Below, piece after piece: positions 10,968 through 23,262 of a stretch of 64,000 bases of DNA. Numbering within the stretch: position 1 is the stretch's first letter; each line of letters starts with the position of its first letter. The translations under genes and the position numbers were made by a program. Location of the stretch: the NCBI GenBank assembly GCA_033002965.1, contig JAURVB010013945.1, positions 1-64,000 of the forward strand, in the 5' to 3' direction. The notes beneath the pieces were generated by a model. It was not told the origin of the DNA. It worked only from the letters and a program-made list of their open reading frames with translations, and searched no databases. Source of the stretch: Piper betle (taxonomy: Eukaryota > Streptophyta > Magnoliopsida > Piperales > Piperaceae).

Positions 10968-13060
10968 GGATACCCTAGCGAGGGTATAATGAACACCCCT
11001 CCCGTAACTTGGAAGTTGAAACTTAAAATTGCAAAGGCATGATTCAATTTTTACAATCAGTTCCATCCTTTAAGTAGATAACTTATTAAATGATGTTAGA
11101 CACTTAAGCATAGTGTCACCAGGGTCATGATTATATACCCCGTCTACCAATACAGGGCATTCTTCAAGTGCTAGAGCATCATACACAAATATTTGGTCTT
11201 CATGCAGTATGACCTATACGCTCATTCAATCCACGTTACTTTAATACACACACAACTACAACGAAATAAGTTTAGCGTACCTGACGTGCTCTATCATATG
11301 TTTCGAGACCTTAAGGCTTACACACCGCTAAACGATTGTGAAATATTGGCCAAAATTTATCACCTTGCACGAAGTGGAGATAATAATAATAAAGGAGACA
11401 CACTACCACATAGACAAAAAATCCAAACTTTAGCTATCACATACATGGTAAAAAATTCTAGTACCCTTATAATCATACTATTTCATAATATGATAGATAT
11501 AGTACCCACATGAAACACACAGTAAAACCAACACAGTCCCTTACTACGAGCCCATTGACCCATCCACCCACGCCAGTCATCCCTAAGGAAGTTCACCTAT
11601 ATATATAAGAAATCTATTAGTAATTAAATAAATTGATTACTGGTTTTAAAAATAAAAACTCATACAATAAATTGGCAAGTAGGTCAACTCGTATACACGA
11701 ATAAGAGTGCTACAAATAAGAAATACTCACAAGGCATCAAAATATAAAATGTGAGGCACGTTGTGAACTCAAATCCGATGTAATGGTCCAATAATCTATA
11801 CTACGATGAAATGAAGTATTCCAACAATCTATATATGGATAAATGATATGCTCTGACAAACTAAACAAAGATAATGATATGGTCGAGTGCCCTTGCACCC
11901 AAACCCTAAAAGGGCTGGCACAAGGGCACTAGGAGGGTGCCCTTGCGCTAGGTGCAGGTTCTGCGCACTTTAGGGTTTACACTCGAGGGTGACCATGGGT
12001 TCTGAGGGACAAGAATTTTAAGACTAATGACGTTGATTCAAAGTGCTCAAAAGTGAAAGGTGCAAGATCAAGAGCCGCTTTGTATGTGAATGTTGTAATA
12101 GGTTAAAAGATTGATCTTTTTGAGGATATCTTATATATAAACTTTAAGGTTGTTTGGAGATTGGGTGAAGGTGTTGTAAGGTGTACCTGGCTTCAGTGGT
12201 GTTGTTGGAAGGCGTTGGAGTATGGATTTAATTGCCTAGACTCGGCAGAGAACTTGTAAGAAGCAAGTGATGGTTGTTACTTTGGTTAGCTCGAGAGCTT
12301 GTAGAAGCTATACAAGTGATTTGACACAGTGAAGTCAAAAGACTCACTAAACCAAAAGACTTTATTGGATAGAAAGAGAAGTAGGAACCCTTAACCTCTT
12401 CAAAAGTTCATTGCTTGCTTTGTGTTTGATTCTTCTTCCTTATTTTCTTTACTTTGCATATATGTTTTAGTTATTGATTTTGTGTATTCTAAGTGTTTGT
12501 CACATTCCTCGCACAAAGCACTTGTGTTTAATAAGTTCAATTTAGTGTTTTATGTGAGTTATTCGGTTCAAAGTCATTTACTTCAATACTTTGATATCAT
12601 TCGCCAACACTTGTTAATCCGAAGTTATAAATATTTGTCTCTGATGACCATGACAAAAGTTTTGACCAGATGACCAGTGACAACGCCGTAATACTAGAGG
12701 AGAAGGAATGTTCAAACAATTCTCTCTAATCTTCAAATATATTTAACAGCCAAAGCTAGTTAAGACAGAAGACTTAAAATACAGTCTAAAAAGGATATTA
12801 ATTAGACAGAAAAATGATTTAAAACACGACAAAATATTTCTTTCCTATAAAAAACCTTCAAGACACTCTGGACACAAATAATTATATTACAGATTTTGTT
12901 TTAGGATTTTTCTTCGTGAATGATTGGTGGCTATAGGGCCACATCGTTTATCTCCACCTACTAGCCAATAAATGTAGCGGGCTGGCATAAGATCCATAGG
13001 TTGGCTCAGAGGTTCAATGCCTCATGGGAGCTGTCGTGTGTAAGGTCAATGATGTGTGTG
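10968..13060 (-). repeat. Module A', inverted copy of A1 1-2560 with an internal deletion
   Basis: Reads as the reverse complement of A1 from about 2560 down to the left edge, lacking the part that matches about A1 990-1490. It contains the LTR-like portion, an inverted copy of the 1544-1574 hairpin, and the conserved small frame region near 12600-12850, here frameshifted. No intact gene. Confidence 0.8.
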
Positions 13061-15350
13061 TTGGGTTAAACTGTGAGCGTGGGGGTTTGGGGGGTGTGTG
13101 GTATGTGGAAATTACCTTTGAAAAATAATAATATACAAGATTCCTCGGTAATGATTTTTGTATATATGTACATATTTTTACATTACTTTTTAAAGATTAG
13201 TAGATATATATGTGTGGACCACAAAATTAAATGCATCCAGCGGTCATCTAGTGGTCTGAATCGAGACCACTGTCTCACGTATGGACCACAAAATTAAATT
13301 CATCCAGCGGTCACAAGTGGTCTGCATTGAGACCAATCTCTCGCGTTCATTCCATTTATCCATGGGCAACCTTTCTTTTTCAAGCTTAGTTGGAGGAAGA
13401 AAATAATTATTCCAATTGGGGGCGGGGATTGGGTTCAATGCCTCATGGAAGCGATTGTGTGTTTGGGTGAGTGTATGGGCGTGGGGGGGGGGGGGGCGTA
13501 TATGGAAATTACCTTTGAAAGCGATTGGGTTCAATGCCTCATGGAAGCGATTCCTCGGTAAAGACTTTTGTATGTATGTATATATTTTTACATTACTTTT
13601 ATAATGATTTTTGGTACTCTTGTTTTTAATATATTAGCCGAGATCTATGTTAGATATGAATTCTGATTTTAGATAAAAACTACCCTTCAATATGGAGATA
13701 GATCATAATGATCTAATTTTTTTAAGTTTTTTGTTGGATACATATTCGAATTTTACTCAAAATTCAATTTTTAACCGTTTTTTCTTGCTAAGAGTTGATA
13801 TACATGTATGGACCACAAAATTAAATGCATCCAGCGGTCACCAGTGGTCTGCATTGAGACCACTCTCTCGCGTTCAGGCCATGGAGCCAGGGGCAGCCTT
13901 TCTTTTCAAGCTTAGTTGGAGTAAGAAATTAATTATTCCAAATAGATAATGCTCAATCTGACTGTCCATTGGACAACCTTATCAAGGAAATTAATTTGAT
14001 GTGCTTTATTTGGTCCTGAAATTGTAGTGCCCCATGGTCAGAAAGTGAGGCCAATTAGGAGGAACGATGGTTTTAGTTTCGGTTTAGTCCAAACCCGGAT
14101 CGAGTTGTTTACCCGACCTTTTTACTTCATGCATATGTATGATATGGTTTGTGCAAGCCATAACTTTATTCTCCCTCGGTACTTGGCGCCGCCCAGTTAA
14201 ACACTACGTAATCTTGACTCTTATTTTTGGATTTATTCATAATGACTCTACTTAGGTATAAGATTGTGTTTCTCACGAAACTAAATTAATTGTTGTGTGT
14301 TTGGAACTTCTTTCAGATTATCCTATCCCCTATGGAACATGTGGTACTGTTCTCGAGGTCATCCCGTCTACTTTACGATGAAAATCTTAAGTTTTAAGGT
14401 TTTGGATCCGCCCATAACTTATTAGGTATGATACTCATATCTCTTTAGTTTTTGCACATTACCTATGACATCATTAAGTCATGCCTTGGTGGTTGGAAAC
14501 TTTTCCATTTTCTTTAACACCCCACCCTCCTTCTCCTTTTCACCCCTTTCCTCATCTCCTTTGACCATCCTATCTCTCCTTGGTTCTCCCTCTCCCTTTC
14601 ATGGCCTCTTCCAGCTCCTTTCCAGTTCTCCAAACCTAGCCAAGGCCATGGGTTGCTGGTCTTAGGGTAGGAAGCCCCAAGAGACCTACCGTTGGTTCGT
14701 TGGAGGTAAGCCCTCCTCCCCTCCTTACTTGTTGTGTGTGTTTCACGCTAGATCCGCTTAGGTTGTTGCATGTTTTGTATTGTGATGTTATTTTTAATTT
14801 GTAGAGGGTTGCGTTAACAGTAAATAGGGAGTGATTTCATTATTTTTTCATGGGTAAATAAATTTTTAAATATTTATGAATTATTGGTAGTCACTATTTT
14901 GCACAAATATGGTAGAAAATTCATAAGTGATGTTTTAGAAGCCAATTTGGTTTTCTGTTTACTTTGTTGTGTTAACAGTAAATATGGCTTGTACGATGCA
15001 GTCAAGGTGGCAAACTTTGCAAAATATGGTAGCTTTCAAGGTCCTTGTGACCTGGCCACACATTTGCCAAATTTTTACACCTTAATGTAGGTTGGTGATG
15101 ATGTCAACCGTCTACATTCTTGTTTATCTATGTGTGAAATTATTCGTGTAAACTTTTCACACAAATATTACCACTTAAAGAACATGAACAAAACCCTTAA
15201 ATTTTTGGCATGTGTATTGTGGTGTCTGTTTGCATTGTCATGATCAAAGATTGTGCTCTATTATGAGCTAATTAAAAGAGGTTAATTAAATCTATAAAAA
15301 TTATGGTTGGACTCAATTATTGCCCACTAGAAACCTGTGACTTTTGGTTT
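13061..15350 (+). repeat. Module D, copy D1
   Basis: Repeat block shared with D2 (23263-25581, +) and D3 (41260-43889, -). It starts with a G/T-rich edge (TGTGTGTGTTGGG...), then a segment containing GGTCTCAATGCAGACC-like words three times (about 13240, 13310 and 13840, a local partial duplication). Then comes an LTR-like part beginning TGTAGTGCCCC (about 14022), with 'cttggcgccgcccagtta' and 'gaggtaagccctcctcc' motifs. D1 lacks about 150 bp that is present in D2 and D3 after about 14066. A frame at 14884-15090 belongs to the conserved D frame. Confidence 0.75.
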
Positions 15351-16085
15351 ATTTTAAAAATCATTTTGGGGGGGGGGGCCAGCGAGGTGAGCGGGGGAGT
15401 GTCGGGGCCGAAGGGGAAGAGGGTGGTGGGGGTAAACGGGGCGGGGACGGCAGGGGGGGGGGGGTGGGGGTGGGCTGGGTGAAGAAGCGTGGCGCGTCGG
15501 GGGAGTGAATGGGAGAAAGAAATTTAGCAGTGGCATTCTCGAGGTAAAAATAATAACTAATTCTAAATAATAAAAAAATCCAAAAATATCATAAAGTATA
15601 ATACACACAATAATATCATAATGACAACAATACCTAACTTTTATATATTTATGTTATGAGTTGTCAAATTATTGTATATGATTGATTTGGACCGATTCAA
15701 CTGAACCAATTCAACTGAACTGATTCTTAACTGATTCAATCTAATTCAGTGACTCCTTCGAAAACCGATTCAAACTCTGATTCCGATTTTTGCAACTATG
15801 ATCTGCGCCCACCCTTCTTAACTCACTCTCTTAAAACGTAATTCAGAGTCTTGAGTGCGATACAAATCATTGTCCAAGACTATCAATTTTCGAGCTGATG
15901 ATGGAATAAAAGAAAGAAATTATCTTCATGTGGATATTGCAGTATTTGAGGTTGACCTATTTTAGAATTTGAGTACGCTGTCTAAATTAGTTGGGCGGCC
16001 CATCTATGAATGAATATAATAACTTGTCGACAAGATTTTTTCCGGTTGCTGGAGGCCACCTTGTTCTTTACGAGTTCCTAGTTCG
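15351..16085 (+). repeat. Module C, copy C2, with G-rich start
   Basis: The first 130 bp is extremely G-rich (several runs of 4 to 12 G), continuing into a GGCGCGTCGGGGGAGTGAATG segment shared with C1 and C3 and then AT-rich and 'accgattcaactgaacc' sequence. It joins B3 near 16086. The open frame at 15354-15608 (-) is low-complexity proline-rich translation of this tract and I do not call it a gene. Confidence 0.7.
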
Positions 16086-17206
16086 ATTCGTGTTTTAAAC
16101 TGGCTGTCAAACCTCATGACTGTGGGTTCGTAGATGACGCGTGTGTTCAATTGCCTTGGCAAAAGTTTTGTTCGCAAAATTTGAAATTTTTACCCTTTTT
16201 TGGATTTTCCTTTTTATAATTAAAATTTTCATCAAATATTCAAAAATAGTGGAATGAAAAAGGACCACTAGTGGAAAATAAACAAATGTCACCATAATTT
16301 ATTGTAATATTAATTATGGACCACATACTAGTACTCATCCACTAGATAAATATCGATTTTAGCATGCAACATGTGAAGCATATGGTGGTACACAAGAAAC
16401 ACATGATTCATGCATTACATGTCTCGTTCAGTGGCATGTAGTTCATCAATCACGTTTTATAGCAATAAATAATAAAAGGCATTTATTCCAACCACAGCCA
16501 AGGAGCTCTCGTCTCTCAGTTCAAGATGAACCAAATTAAAATTGTCGGGTCGTTTTGATATAAATTTTTAAAATTTTAATTTTTTTCAGGTTGAATCTAT
16601 GAGGCATTCATAAGAGGCGGGAAATCTCAGTTTAAAATCGAAACTGACCGGAAAATAAAAAAACTTTTAGACCACCATAATATTTATGCTCTATATGGGT
16701 CGTTATTGTTATAAAGATTTATTGTGACAAATGTTCTTAACAGATAGCCGTGTTAAATATTTTAATCTAAAGTTAAAAGTATTTGTCTCCGATCACCATG
16801 ATAGAAGTTTTGACACGGGTACCCTGTGACAACATCTTAATACTAATGGGGAAAGAATGTTCAAACAACTCCTCTAAAGTTCAAGTATATCTAAAAGCTA
16901 AGGCTAATCAAGACAAATGACTTAAAAATACATTCTAACAAAGATATTAATCAGACAAAAAGATTTAAAACACGACTAAATATTTCTTTCATATAAAAAA
17001 ACCTATATGTAAAAGCCTAAAATAGATAAGAGAAAAAACTTAAAATACAATCAAACAAGGATATTAATTTGACAAAATAATATTTAATACACGATAAAAT
17101 ATTTCTTTCCTACAAAAAACCTTCAAGATACTCTGGACACAAATAATTATATTACAGATTTTGATTTAGAATTTTTCTTCGTGAATGATTGGTGGCTAAG
17201 ATCTAG
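16086..17206 (-). repeat. Module B, copy B3
   Basis: Reverse complement of B1, closely matching over its length, ending at the 'ggtggctaagatctagatata' junction with A2. The same junction in direct form is at about 8035-8050. No gene recognised. Confidence 0.85.
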
Positions 17207-17454
17207 ATATACATGTCTAGACCACAAAATTACTTTGCATTCACTTCCACAAAATTAACATAATGAAAACGTGCTCGCCCATTCAGTCTCCGACACCGAC
17301 AACCTCTATTTTTCAAACTTGGAGGAAGAAAAATTCTTTTTCCAAACAGTCCCTTGGATAAATGCTTTAAGCATGAGTAAAAACAGTTATTACAATTTTG
17401 CTTGGGAAGTACAGATATTTTTTCACAATCTGTCCTTACCCATGCATTCTTCTC

Positions 17455-17460
17455 TATAAA
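17455..17460 (+). promoter_or_regulatory. TATA box of the A2 small gene
   Basis: CTCTATAAAAAGGCACGAGG, 66 bp before the ATG at 17521. Identical to the A1 copy. Confidence 0.6.
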
Positions 17461-17520
17461 AAGGCACGAGGTATATCAAGATGGGTGTGCGCTCGCAGGT
17501 AGTGAACACTATTGATAGGT

Positions 17521-18093
17521 ATGAAGATGAAGGCTCGTGCCTTGATTTCCCTGCTAATCCTGGTCGCCTTCTTCTCGGATGTTTGGGCGGTCAGAGATGG
17601 CATTCTCAAACTGCCTGGCCAGGGAGAGAAGATAACCTCAACCTTTCTAAATAATTTGGAGGTATGACTTATGATAGACCTAACTGTTTTAACAAAGAAA
17701 TTGATGTTTCTGTGTTTAATTAATATTTACTGTTGAACAAAGCTTGTATCGTATTTTTCGTGTTGTTGATGATCAAGCTCATATTAATGGGTTGTATTTT
17801 TCGTATATTTCTTAAAATTTTTATTAACCTCAATTTTGGGAGATAAAGGATGGACTTTTGAAGGGTGAAGAATGCTATCTAGTCGGTTGCAAAAATTGCT
17901 TTTGCTACTTGATTCGTGATGTTCTCCATTGCGTTTGTCTGGACCCCCCAACAGAAAAGAACTGATCATCCACCTCCCCTAGAGGATCAAGATCTGCACC
18001 TTTTACACTGGCTCAGGAAGCTTGTTATCTGTGTATGCTACTCGACTTTCAATAATCAGTGTCATGATCATCATGATCATGGCGTATATGTGA
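17521..18093 (+). CDS. Small secreted-type protein, two exons (A2 copy); family unknown
   Basis: Exon 1 17521-17661, intron 17662-17982 (GTATGA...CCTCCCCTAG), exon 2 17983-18093; 83 aa. Signal peptide residues 1 to about 23, then VRDGILKLPGQGEKITSTFL, exon junction after NNLE, then RIKICTFYTGSGSLLSVYAT and a hydrophobic end with repeated Ile/Met. Exon 2 is identified by its polypyrimidine acceptor, phase-0 join, and alignment of its end (ATRLSII) with ATMLSII in the exon at 60545-60724. That exon has a cysteine-rich part which this copy lacks; only one cysteine remains in the predicted mature protein. The copy may therefore be a degenerate member. Function unknown; secretion inferred from the signal peptide only. 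Confidence 0.5.
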
Positions 18094-18865
18094 TCATGAC
18101 CTGCTCATGTTTTATTGTATTTTATGTCAATGTGTGTCTTGTTAATGGTGCATGGTTCCCACCACGACCATGCGTTGCATAGCTACTACGTACTCTGTTA
18201 ATGTATGGGTGATCAAGTTCTTCTCTTATATGGAGCACATCAATAAAGGAATTGGAATCTCACTTGGTTCCATTATGAAATTTTATTTCTATTTTTTATT
18301 TTTTATTTTAATAGTGTTCTTCAACAATCAGAAAAGAATTAGAGAAAAAAGATGTGGATTTCCGCCCACATAAATGTATATGTATACTAAACCTTGTATA
18401 CAAAATATGAACTTATTCCTAAGTCTAAATATGAACTTTAACAAGGCCCAAAATTATTTCCCATTGATCATGCTATGACTAATAAGGCCTGTTCTACATA
18501 TAATAACAGGGTTGGATTACAAATTAAATAAGATGTACGGTGCAAAGTTCAAGAGATAATCTTGTTGGGAAGACAAAATTAATATAAGAGAAAAATTAAA
18601 TAAAAATGTGTATTAAAGACACTAATAGTTGAATAACCAACATGAAAATATGTAACAGAAAATGCAGGGAGAGGGAGAGAGAGAGAGGTTCAGCCAGAAC
18701 ACCCTAGGGCCGAGCCAATTATAGCTATTAAACATACGTCGATGTCTGATGAATGACCCCATTTGCTTAAGGTTATCAGCATTTGATTTTTATACATAGT
18801 TAAAAATCTGCTAGCCAAAATATACAATTTATCATTTTTCCATCAGCTGATGGGAAAAAATTCTT
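18094..18865. other. A2 segment downstream of the small gene
   Basis: Probable 3' region of the small gene followed by AT-rich DNA; mirror of 6405-7145. It includes a G/A-rich tract near 18665-18690. No other gene seen. Confidence 0.45.
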
Positions 18866-19521
18866 GCGAAAATATTATAAAGAACCAACTTTTAATATTT
18901 TCTATCACAAACGACAAAACTTTTAATTTGATATTAGATATACCCAGATCTTAAATTATTATTTCACATGTACCCAATTCATATATTTGAAAAATATTTT
19001 ATTTATAATATTTCTTTTATTGATATAAATTCTCTTAATCTAGCTTTCAATGTTCTCAAATATATTTTTTTATGTTTTAATAATGAATTATATTCCATAC
19101 ATTTTAAAATATTGCTAAAATTTTTGAACATACTACACTATATATATATATATATATATTTAATTTTTTATTTTTGTTGGCAGTAAATTTAATTTTCTTT
19201 TACTTGAACAAAACTCCATAAAAAATATTTTTTCTTCATTTATACCATTATTCATATAGTTCTCTATTCTATTTAATATTTATCAGTTAATATTTTGTTT
19301 CTATATACAAAGTTCACAAAAAATTATATGTTTTATCTCCTATATATTTTGGTATTAGTAAAAATAAATTTTATGTGTATTTTTATTATTCTTGAAAAAA
19401 TGATAGCAATTTGTTATAATTGATATGAAAATTTTAAAAATGACTATTTCTTGTATAATTTTGTACGCCCGGCTATTTTTGAAATAAAACTTTGAAATGT
19501 AGCTATTTGTAATATTTTCCC
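18866..19521. mobile_element. Mutator-like MITE, A2 copy
   Basis: Inverse of the A1 MITE, about 656 bp, with GCGAAAATATTATAAAG at the left and ...CTATTTGTAATATTTTCCC at the right. Flanks are decayed 9-mers AAAATTCTT / TAAATTATT. Shorter than the other two copies because of internal deletions in the AT-rich middle. Confidence 0.65.
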
Positions 19522-20301
19522 TAAATTATTTTTCTACAACTTTGAACCAACCTTAACAATTCTCTTCCATTACCCCCAACTATTTTTATTGTAGAACTAA
19601 TGCACTCTAATGTTATGATTTTATGAGGATAATATATGTTCGGGCATAAGTAGGATGGGTTGTTACAAATAGTATCTGAGCTAACCAAAAAGAGAAATAA
19701 TGAATACTGAGTTGAACTTGCTATATGTGGGTTAAGCCCATGGTCATGGGATGGAATCATGTAGACTAAATTTTTTAAGGTTGATGGATTATAATATCGT
19801 ACAACGTTACTCGCACTTTCAACCCTACAATTCACCTTAGGGTAGTATTCCTATTACAGATGTGTAATTCCCTCAATGGATAGTTATTTAAAACTTTATA
19901 GCCTATTTGATATTATGAAAATAATTAAATATTTTTAATTTGCTACAAATGAATTGGAAACTGTAATGATCGTATTGTGCATAATTTAGTCAATTCATTT
20001 GAGTTGTTTATTTGATGTTATTTCTTTCTTCTGTTATTTCTTATTTTAGTAAGAAAAACGCCAGATTGTGTAGGAAAGGTCGACAAGGTCTGAAAGTTCA
20101 AAGTTGTTGATTTATTGTAAGAAAATAAAATGTACACAAGTTCAATCTACGTTTAACTTCAAACAAACGTAAAAAGGCAAGAATAATAAGAAGCTTATAG
20201 AATTAAGTAACCTTAGATAATCAAGAAAACTTAATCATATCCTTATCAATGAATGACCTTGACTAATCTCACTTTCAGAGAGGTATTGTGTTACGTTGTA
20301 A

Positions 20302-20470
20302 CACTAGCAGAAAAGCAGACATCTGTCATCGAAATTTTTGGGGACAAAAGGTCCATTTTCGGCCACTAAAGGGTGGTTGTCATCGAAAACAGCCACCGAA
20401 ATTTTGGTGACATAAACCTCCGCAACTACTTGAATTTGATGTCAATTCGTTTGTCCGGTGCTCTGTTCAT
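20302..20470 (+). mobile_element. CACTA-like terminal region, A2 copy
   Basis: Begins CACTAGCAGAAAAGCAGACA just after a small palindrome (GTGTTAC-GTT-GTAACAC, 20288-20304). Subterminal CATCGAAA and CCACCGAAATTTT repeats follow. Open frames further right (20373-20799) start within these repeats, and I do not treat them as genes. Confidence 0.6.
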
Positions 20471-21049
20471 CATTTGCTTGTATAGGTCCGGCACATTCAA
20501 CATGAAGGAATTTCTTGCACATGTAGGTCCTCCGGCGGAAAATCATATAAAATTTTCATTTACAATACAAAAAAATTTGTGTCAACAAAATGAACAAAAT
20601 ATATATGAATATAAAAACATGCATACTACTTATAATTGTAACTCACCATGCACTCTTGTCACATCAGATTTTTCACGTCCCTTGGAACGATTTTCCAACT
20701 TGGCCACACTCCTTTTACTCGATCCTGGATGGTCAAAGAGTTTTATCGTATGGGTATCTAGGACTCTTGACAGAGCAACAAAATACTAGTAAACGTTAAG
20801 GTTACCATAGAAATTCAACAAATCAAAATATTTAAATAAGAATTTTTAGTGCGAACCAGTAAACAAACAAACCAAAAAAGCAAGAGTTCAAAAGAAATAT
20901 GTATTTTGAAAACAAAATGAACAAAGTTTCCCTTAAAAGTGCAATAGAGGCCACCCTGTCAACAATAAAAAGTATATTTTATAGCAATAAAAATAAAAAA
21001 CACAATCCAAACATAGCATGTTTTTGACATTCTAGTTATCCTCACTCAG

Positions 21050-21690
21050 TAGCTCACCTGTTCCTTTTCGTTCTCTATTGTAATTTGCATGCAAAATATT
21101 TATAGTAATCTCACCGAATATCATTTTAATTTCATAAACTACACATTTAAATACGCATCATCATCATTACATACACTCGACAGGTATATGTGTGTGCGAT
21201 ATCAGTGCTACTCCTTCGCAATCTCAACAGCACTCATTCTTCACTATTCTCACCTAAATATATAATAAAAAAGACATCAGTAATGAGTGTTACCGGTCAA
21301 GAAATAACTATATACGAACTGGCACAAGAGAGCTGACCCTCCTGTTGACGAAAACTTCATTATTCATCCTCAAGAACTCACACAAAGGCAATAACTAGGA
21401 GTCATCGACCTCGCACGATAGAGTTCCCTCTCCATTTCATTCTCTTTCATTGGCCACTTTAAGCTATCCCTTGCGGGAAAATCTTTCTCTTTCCTCTCAG
21501 CCCTCTACATCTTCAATATTACTTCTACCCCTGATTACAGAGGCCAAGTACTTTCAGGCATGCACCTTCAGTATCCTTTTACGCCACAAGTCTAGACATG
21601 CATTGCACAACACTACCCGTAAACCTCCACACTTCTCCAAGTTTGAGGAACTCAAACGTGGAGTTATCAAAATCCCTACTACTGATCGGT
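21050..21690 (-). mobile_element. Ty3/gypsy LTR fragment abutting a broken exon (A2)
   Basis: Mirror of 3530-4362. The LTR sequence runs directly into the ATG-containing exon remnant at 21691. A frame of 112 codons (21450-21788 +) runs across LTR and exon, but in a different frame from the signal peptide, so it is unlikely to be a real fusion protein. Confidence 0.55.
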
Positions 21691-21831
21691 ATGAAGATGA
21701 AGGCTCGTGCCTTGATTTCCCTGCTAATCCTGGTCGCCATCTTTTAAAAAGTTCTGGAGGTCAGAGATGGCATTCTCAAACTGCCTGAACAGGCAGAGAA
21801 GATAACCTCAAGCTTTCTAAATAATTTGAAG
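21691..21831 (+). pseudogene. Broken exon-1 copy of the small gene (A2)
   Basis: MKMKARALISLLILVAIF then a stop; GT donor kept at 21832-21833. The sequence corresponding to residues 19-23 of the intact copy is replaced. Upstream is LTR, not the TATA promoter. Confidence 0.7.
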
Positions 21832-23262
21832 GTAAGACTTATGATAGACCTAACTATTTTAACAAAGAAATAGATAACCTCAAGCTTTGATCATGTTCTT
21901 GATGTCTTGATCATGTTCTTCGTACCTATGCTGACCCTTTGCCTCCACAACATAATTCCAATGCAAATGTGGTATAACAAAGATGATTCTCATTCATTGG
22001 ATAATGGATCAAATCAACCAGGTCCCCTTCCCAGATCAGGCATTGCTTTCTTCCCATGTAAATGGCTGCATACACATATGAAGCCCAAATCCTCCTTAGG
22101 CACCTCACAATCCTCATAATCCTTGCAGAATAATATATTCTCAATTACCAATCATTCAATATGTATTCAAGAGAAATCTTTCTCTCACATTTCCAAAACC
22201 AAAACCAATCCTCTTGTCCACAGGTTATTTTCCCGCTCTTAAAATCCTTCAAATAATCAAGAACAATAGGAGATTAGGTTCGCATTTCTGATAAATTTTC
22301 TTTGAACTTGCATAAGACAAATAGTTGACTCCCTTTCATATCTAATTGTACATTTGATGTAACACCCCAATTCAACCAGAAAGCTAACCGAATCAAATTA
22401 TTATAATTTGAAAAGTTTTTCTTTATGCTACAGATTTAGACTAACAATGCGGAAATAAATCTCAACCCACAAAGAGGGTAAAGACGAAAACTTTAGGGGC
22501 TATTATGCGATGCATGCTGATCATTCATACCGTGGAAGGGAAACTTGACTTAATGGGGTTCGTATTATGAGCACTTCAAATCACAACAGGGGCAGCAAGT
22601 CCCATGCAACTAAGAGGATGACTTTACATTTGCAATGTACACTCTCGACTACAATAGAGGCCGGATACCCTAGCGAGGGTATAATGAACACCCCTCCTTA
22701 TTTTCTTTACTTTGCATATATGTTTTAGTTATTGATTTTGTGTATTCTAAGTGTTTGTTCACATTCCTCGCACAAAGCACTTGTGTTTAACAAGTTCAAT
22801 TTAGTGTTTTATGTGAGTTATTCGATTCTAACTCATTTACTTATATACTTTGATATCATTCGCCAACATTTGTTAACCCGAAGTTATAAATATTTGTCTC
22901 TGATGACCATGACAAAAGTTTTGACACAGATGACCAGTGACAACTCCGTAATACTAGTAGAGAAAGAATGTTCAAAAGACTTTAAATACAATCTAAAAAG
23001 GATATTAATTAGACAGAAAAAAGATTTAAAACACGACAAAATATTTCTTTGATATAAAAAACCTTCTAGACACTCTGGACACAAATAATTATATTACAGA
23101 TTTTGTTTTAGGATTTTTCTTCGTGAATGATTGGTGGCTATAGCGCCACATTGTTTATCTCCACCCACTAGCCAATAAATGTAGCGGGCTGGCATAAGAT
23201 CCATAGGTTGGCATAAGAATGTTCAATGCCTCATGGGAGCTGTCGTGTGTAAGGTCAATGTT

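Larger units (their letters stand above)
17207..23262 (-). repeat. Module A, copy A2 (inverted)
   Basis: Reverse complement of A1. Coordinate sums are about 25213-25266 for A1 positions above 2.5 kb and about 23276 for the first 570 bp. A2 therefore lacks about 1.95 kb (A1 about 572-2517), joined near 22693-22698 at a 3-bp GGA microhomology. Contents mirror A1: intact small gene, MITE, CACTA end, LTR-exon fusion and LTR terminus. Confidence 0.85.

Noticed and set aside
17521..17661. Exon 1 as the start of a legumain/vacuolar processing enzyme (D-x-I-L-K-L-P resemblance)
   Set aside because: The conserved enzyme sequence that should follow is absent in all copies, and the match is only a few residues.
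17521..18182. A 122-aa version of the small gene using the acceptor at 17953-17954
   Set aside because: It gives a frame that does not match the paralogous exon at 60545-60724. The acceptor at 17981-17982 gives the matching frame and a better polypyrimidine tract.
20373..20799. A 138-codon frame as a gene
   Set aside because: It begins in CACTA subterminal repeats and overlaps another frame; equivalents in A1 and A3 are broken differently.
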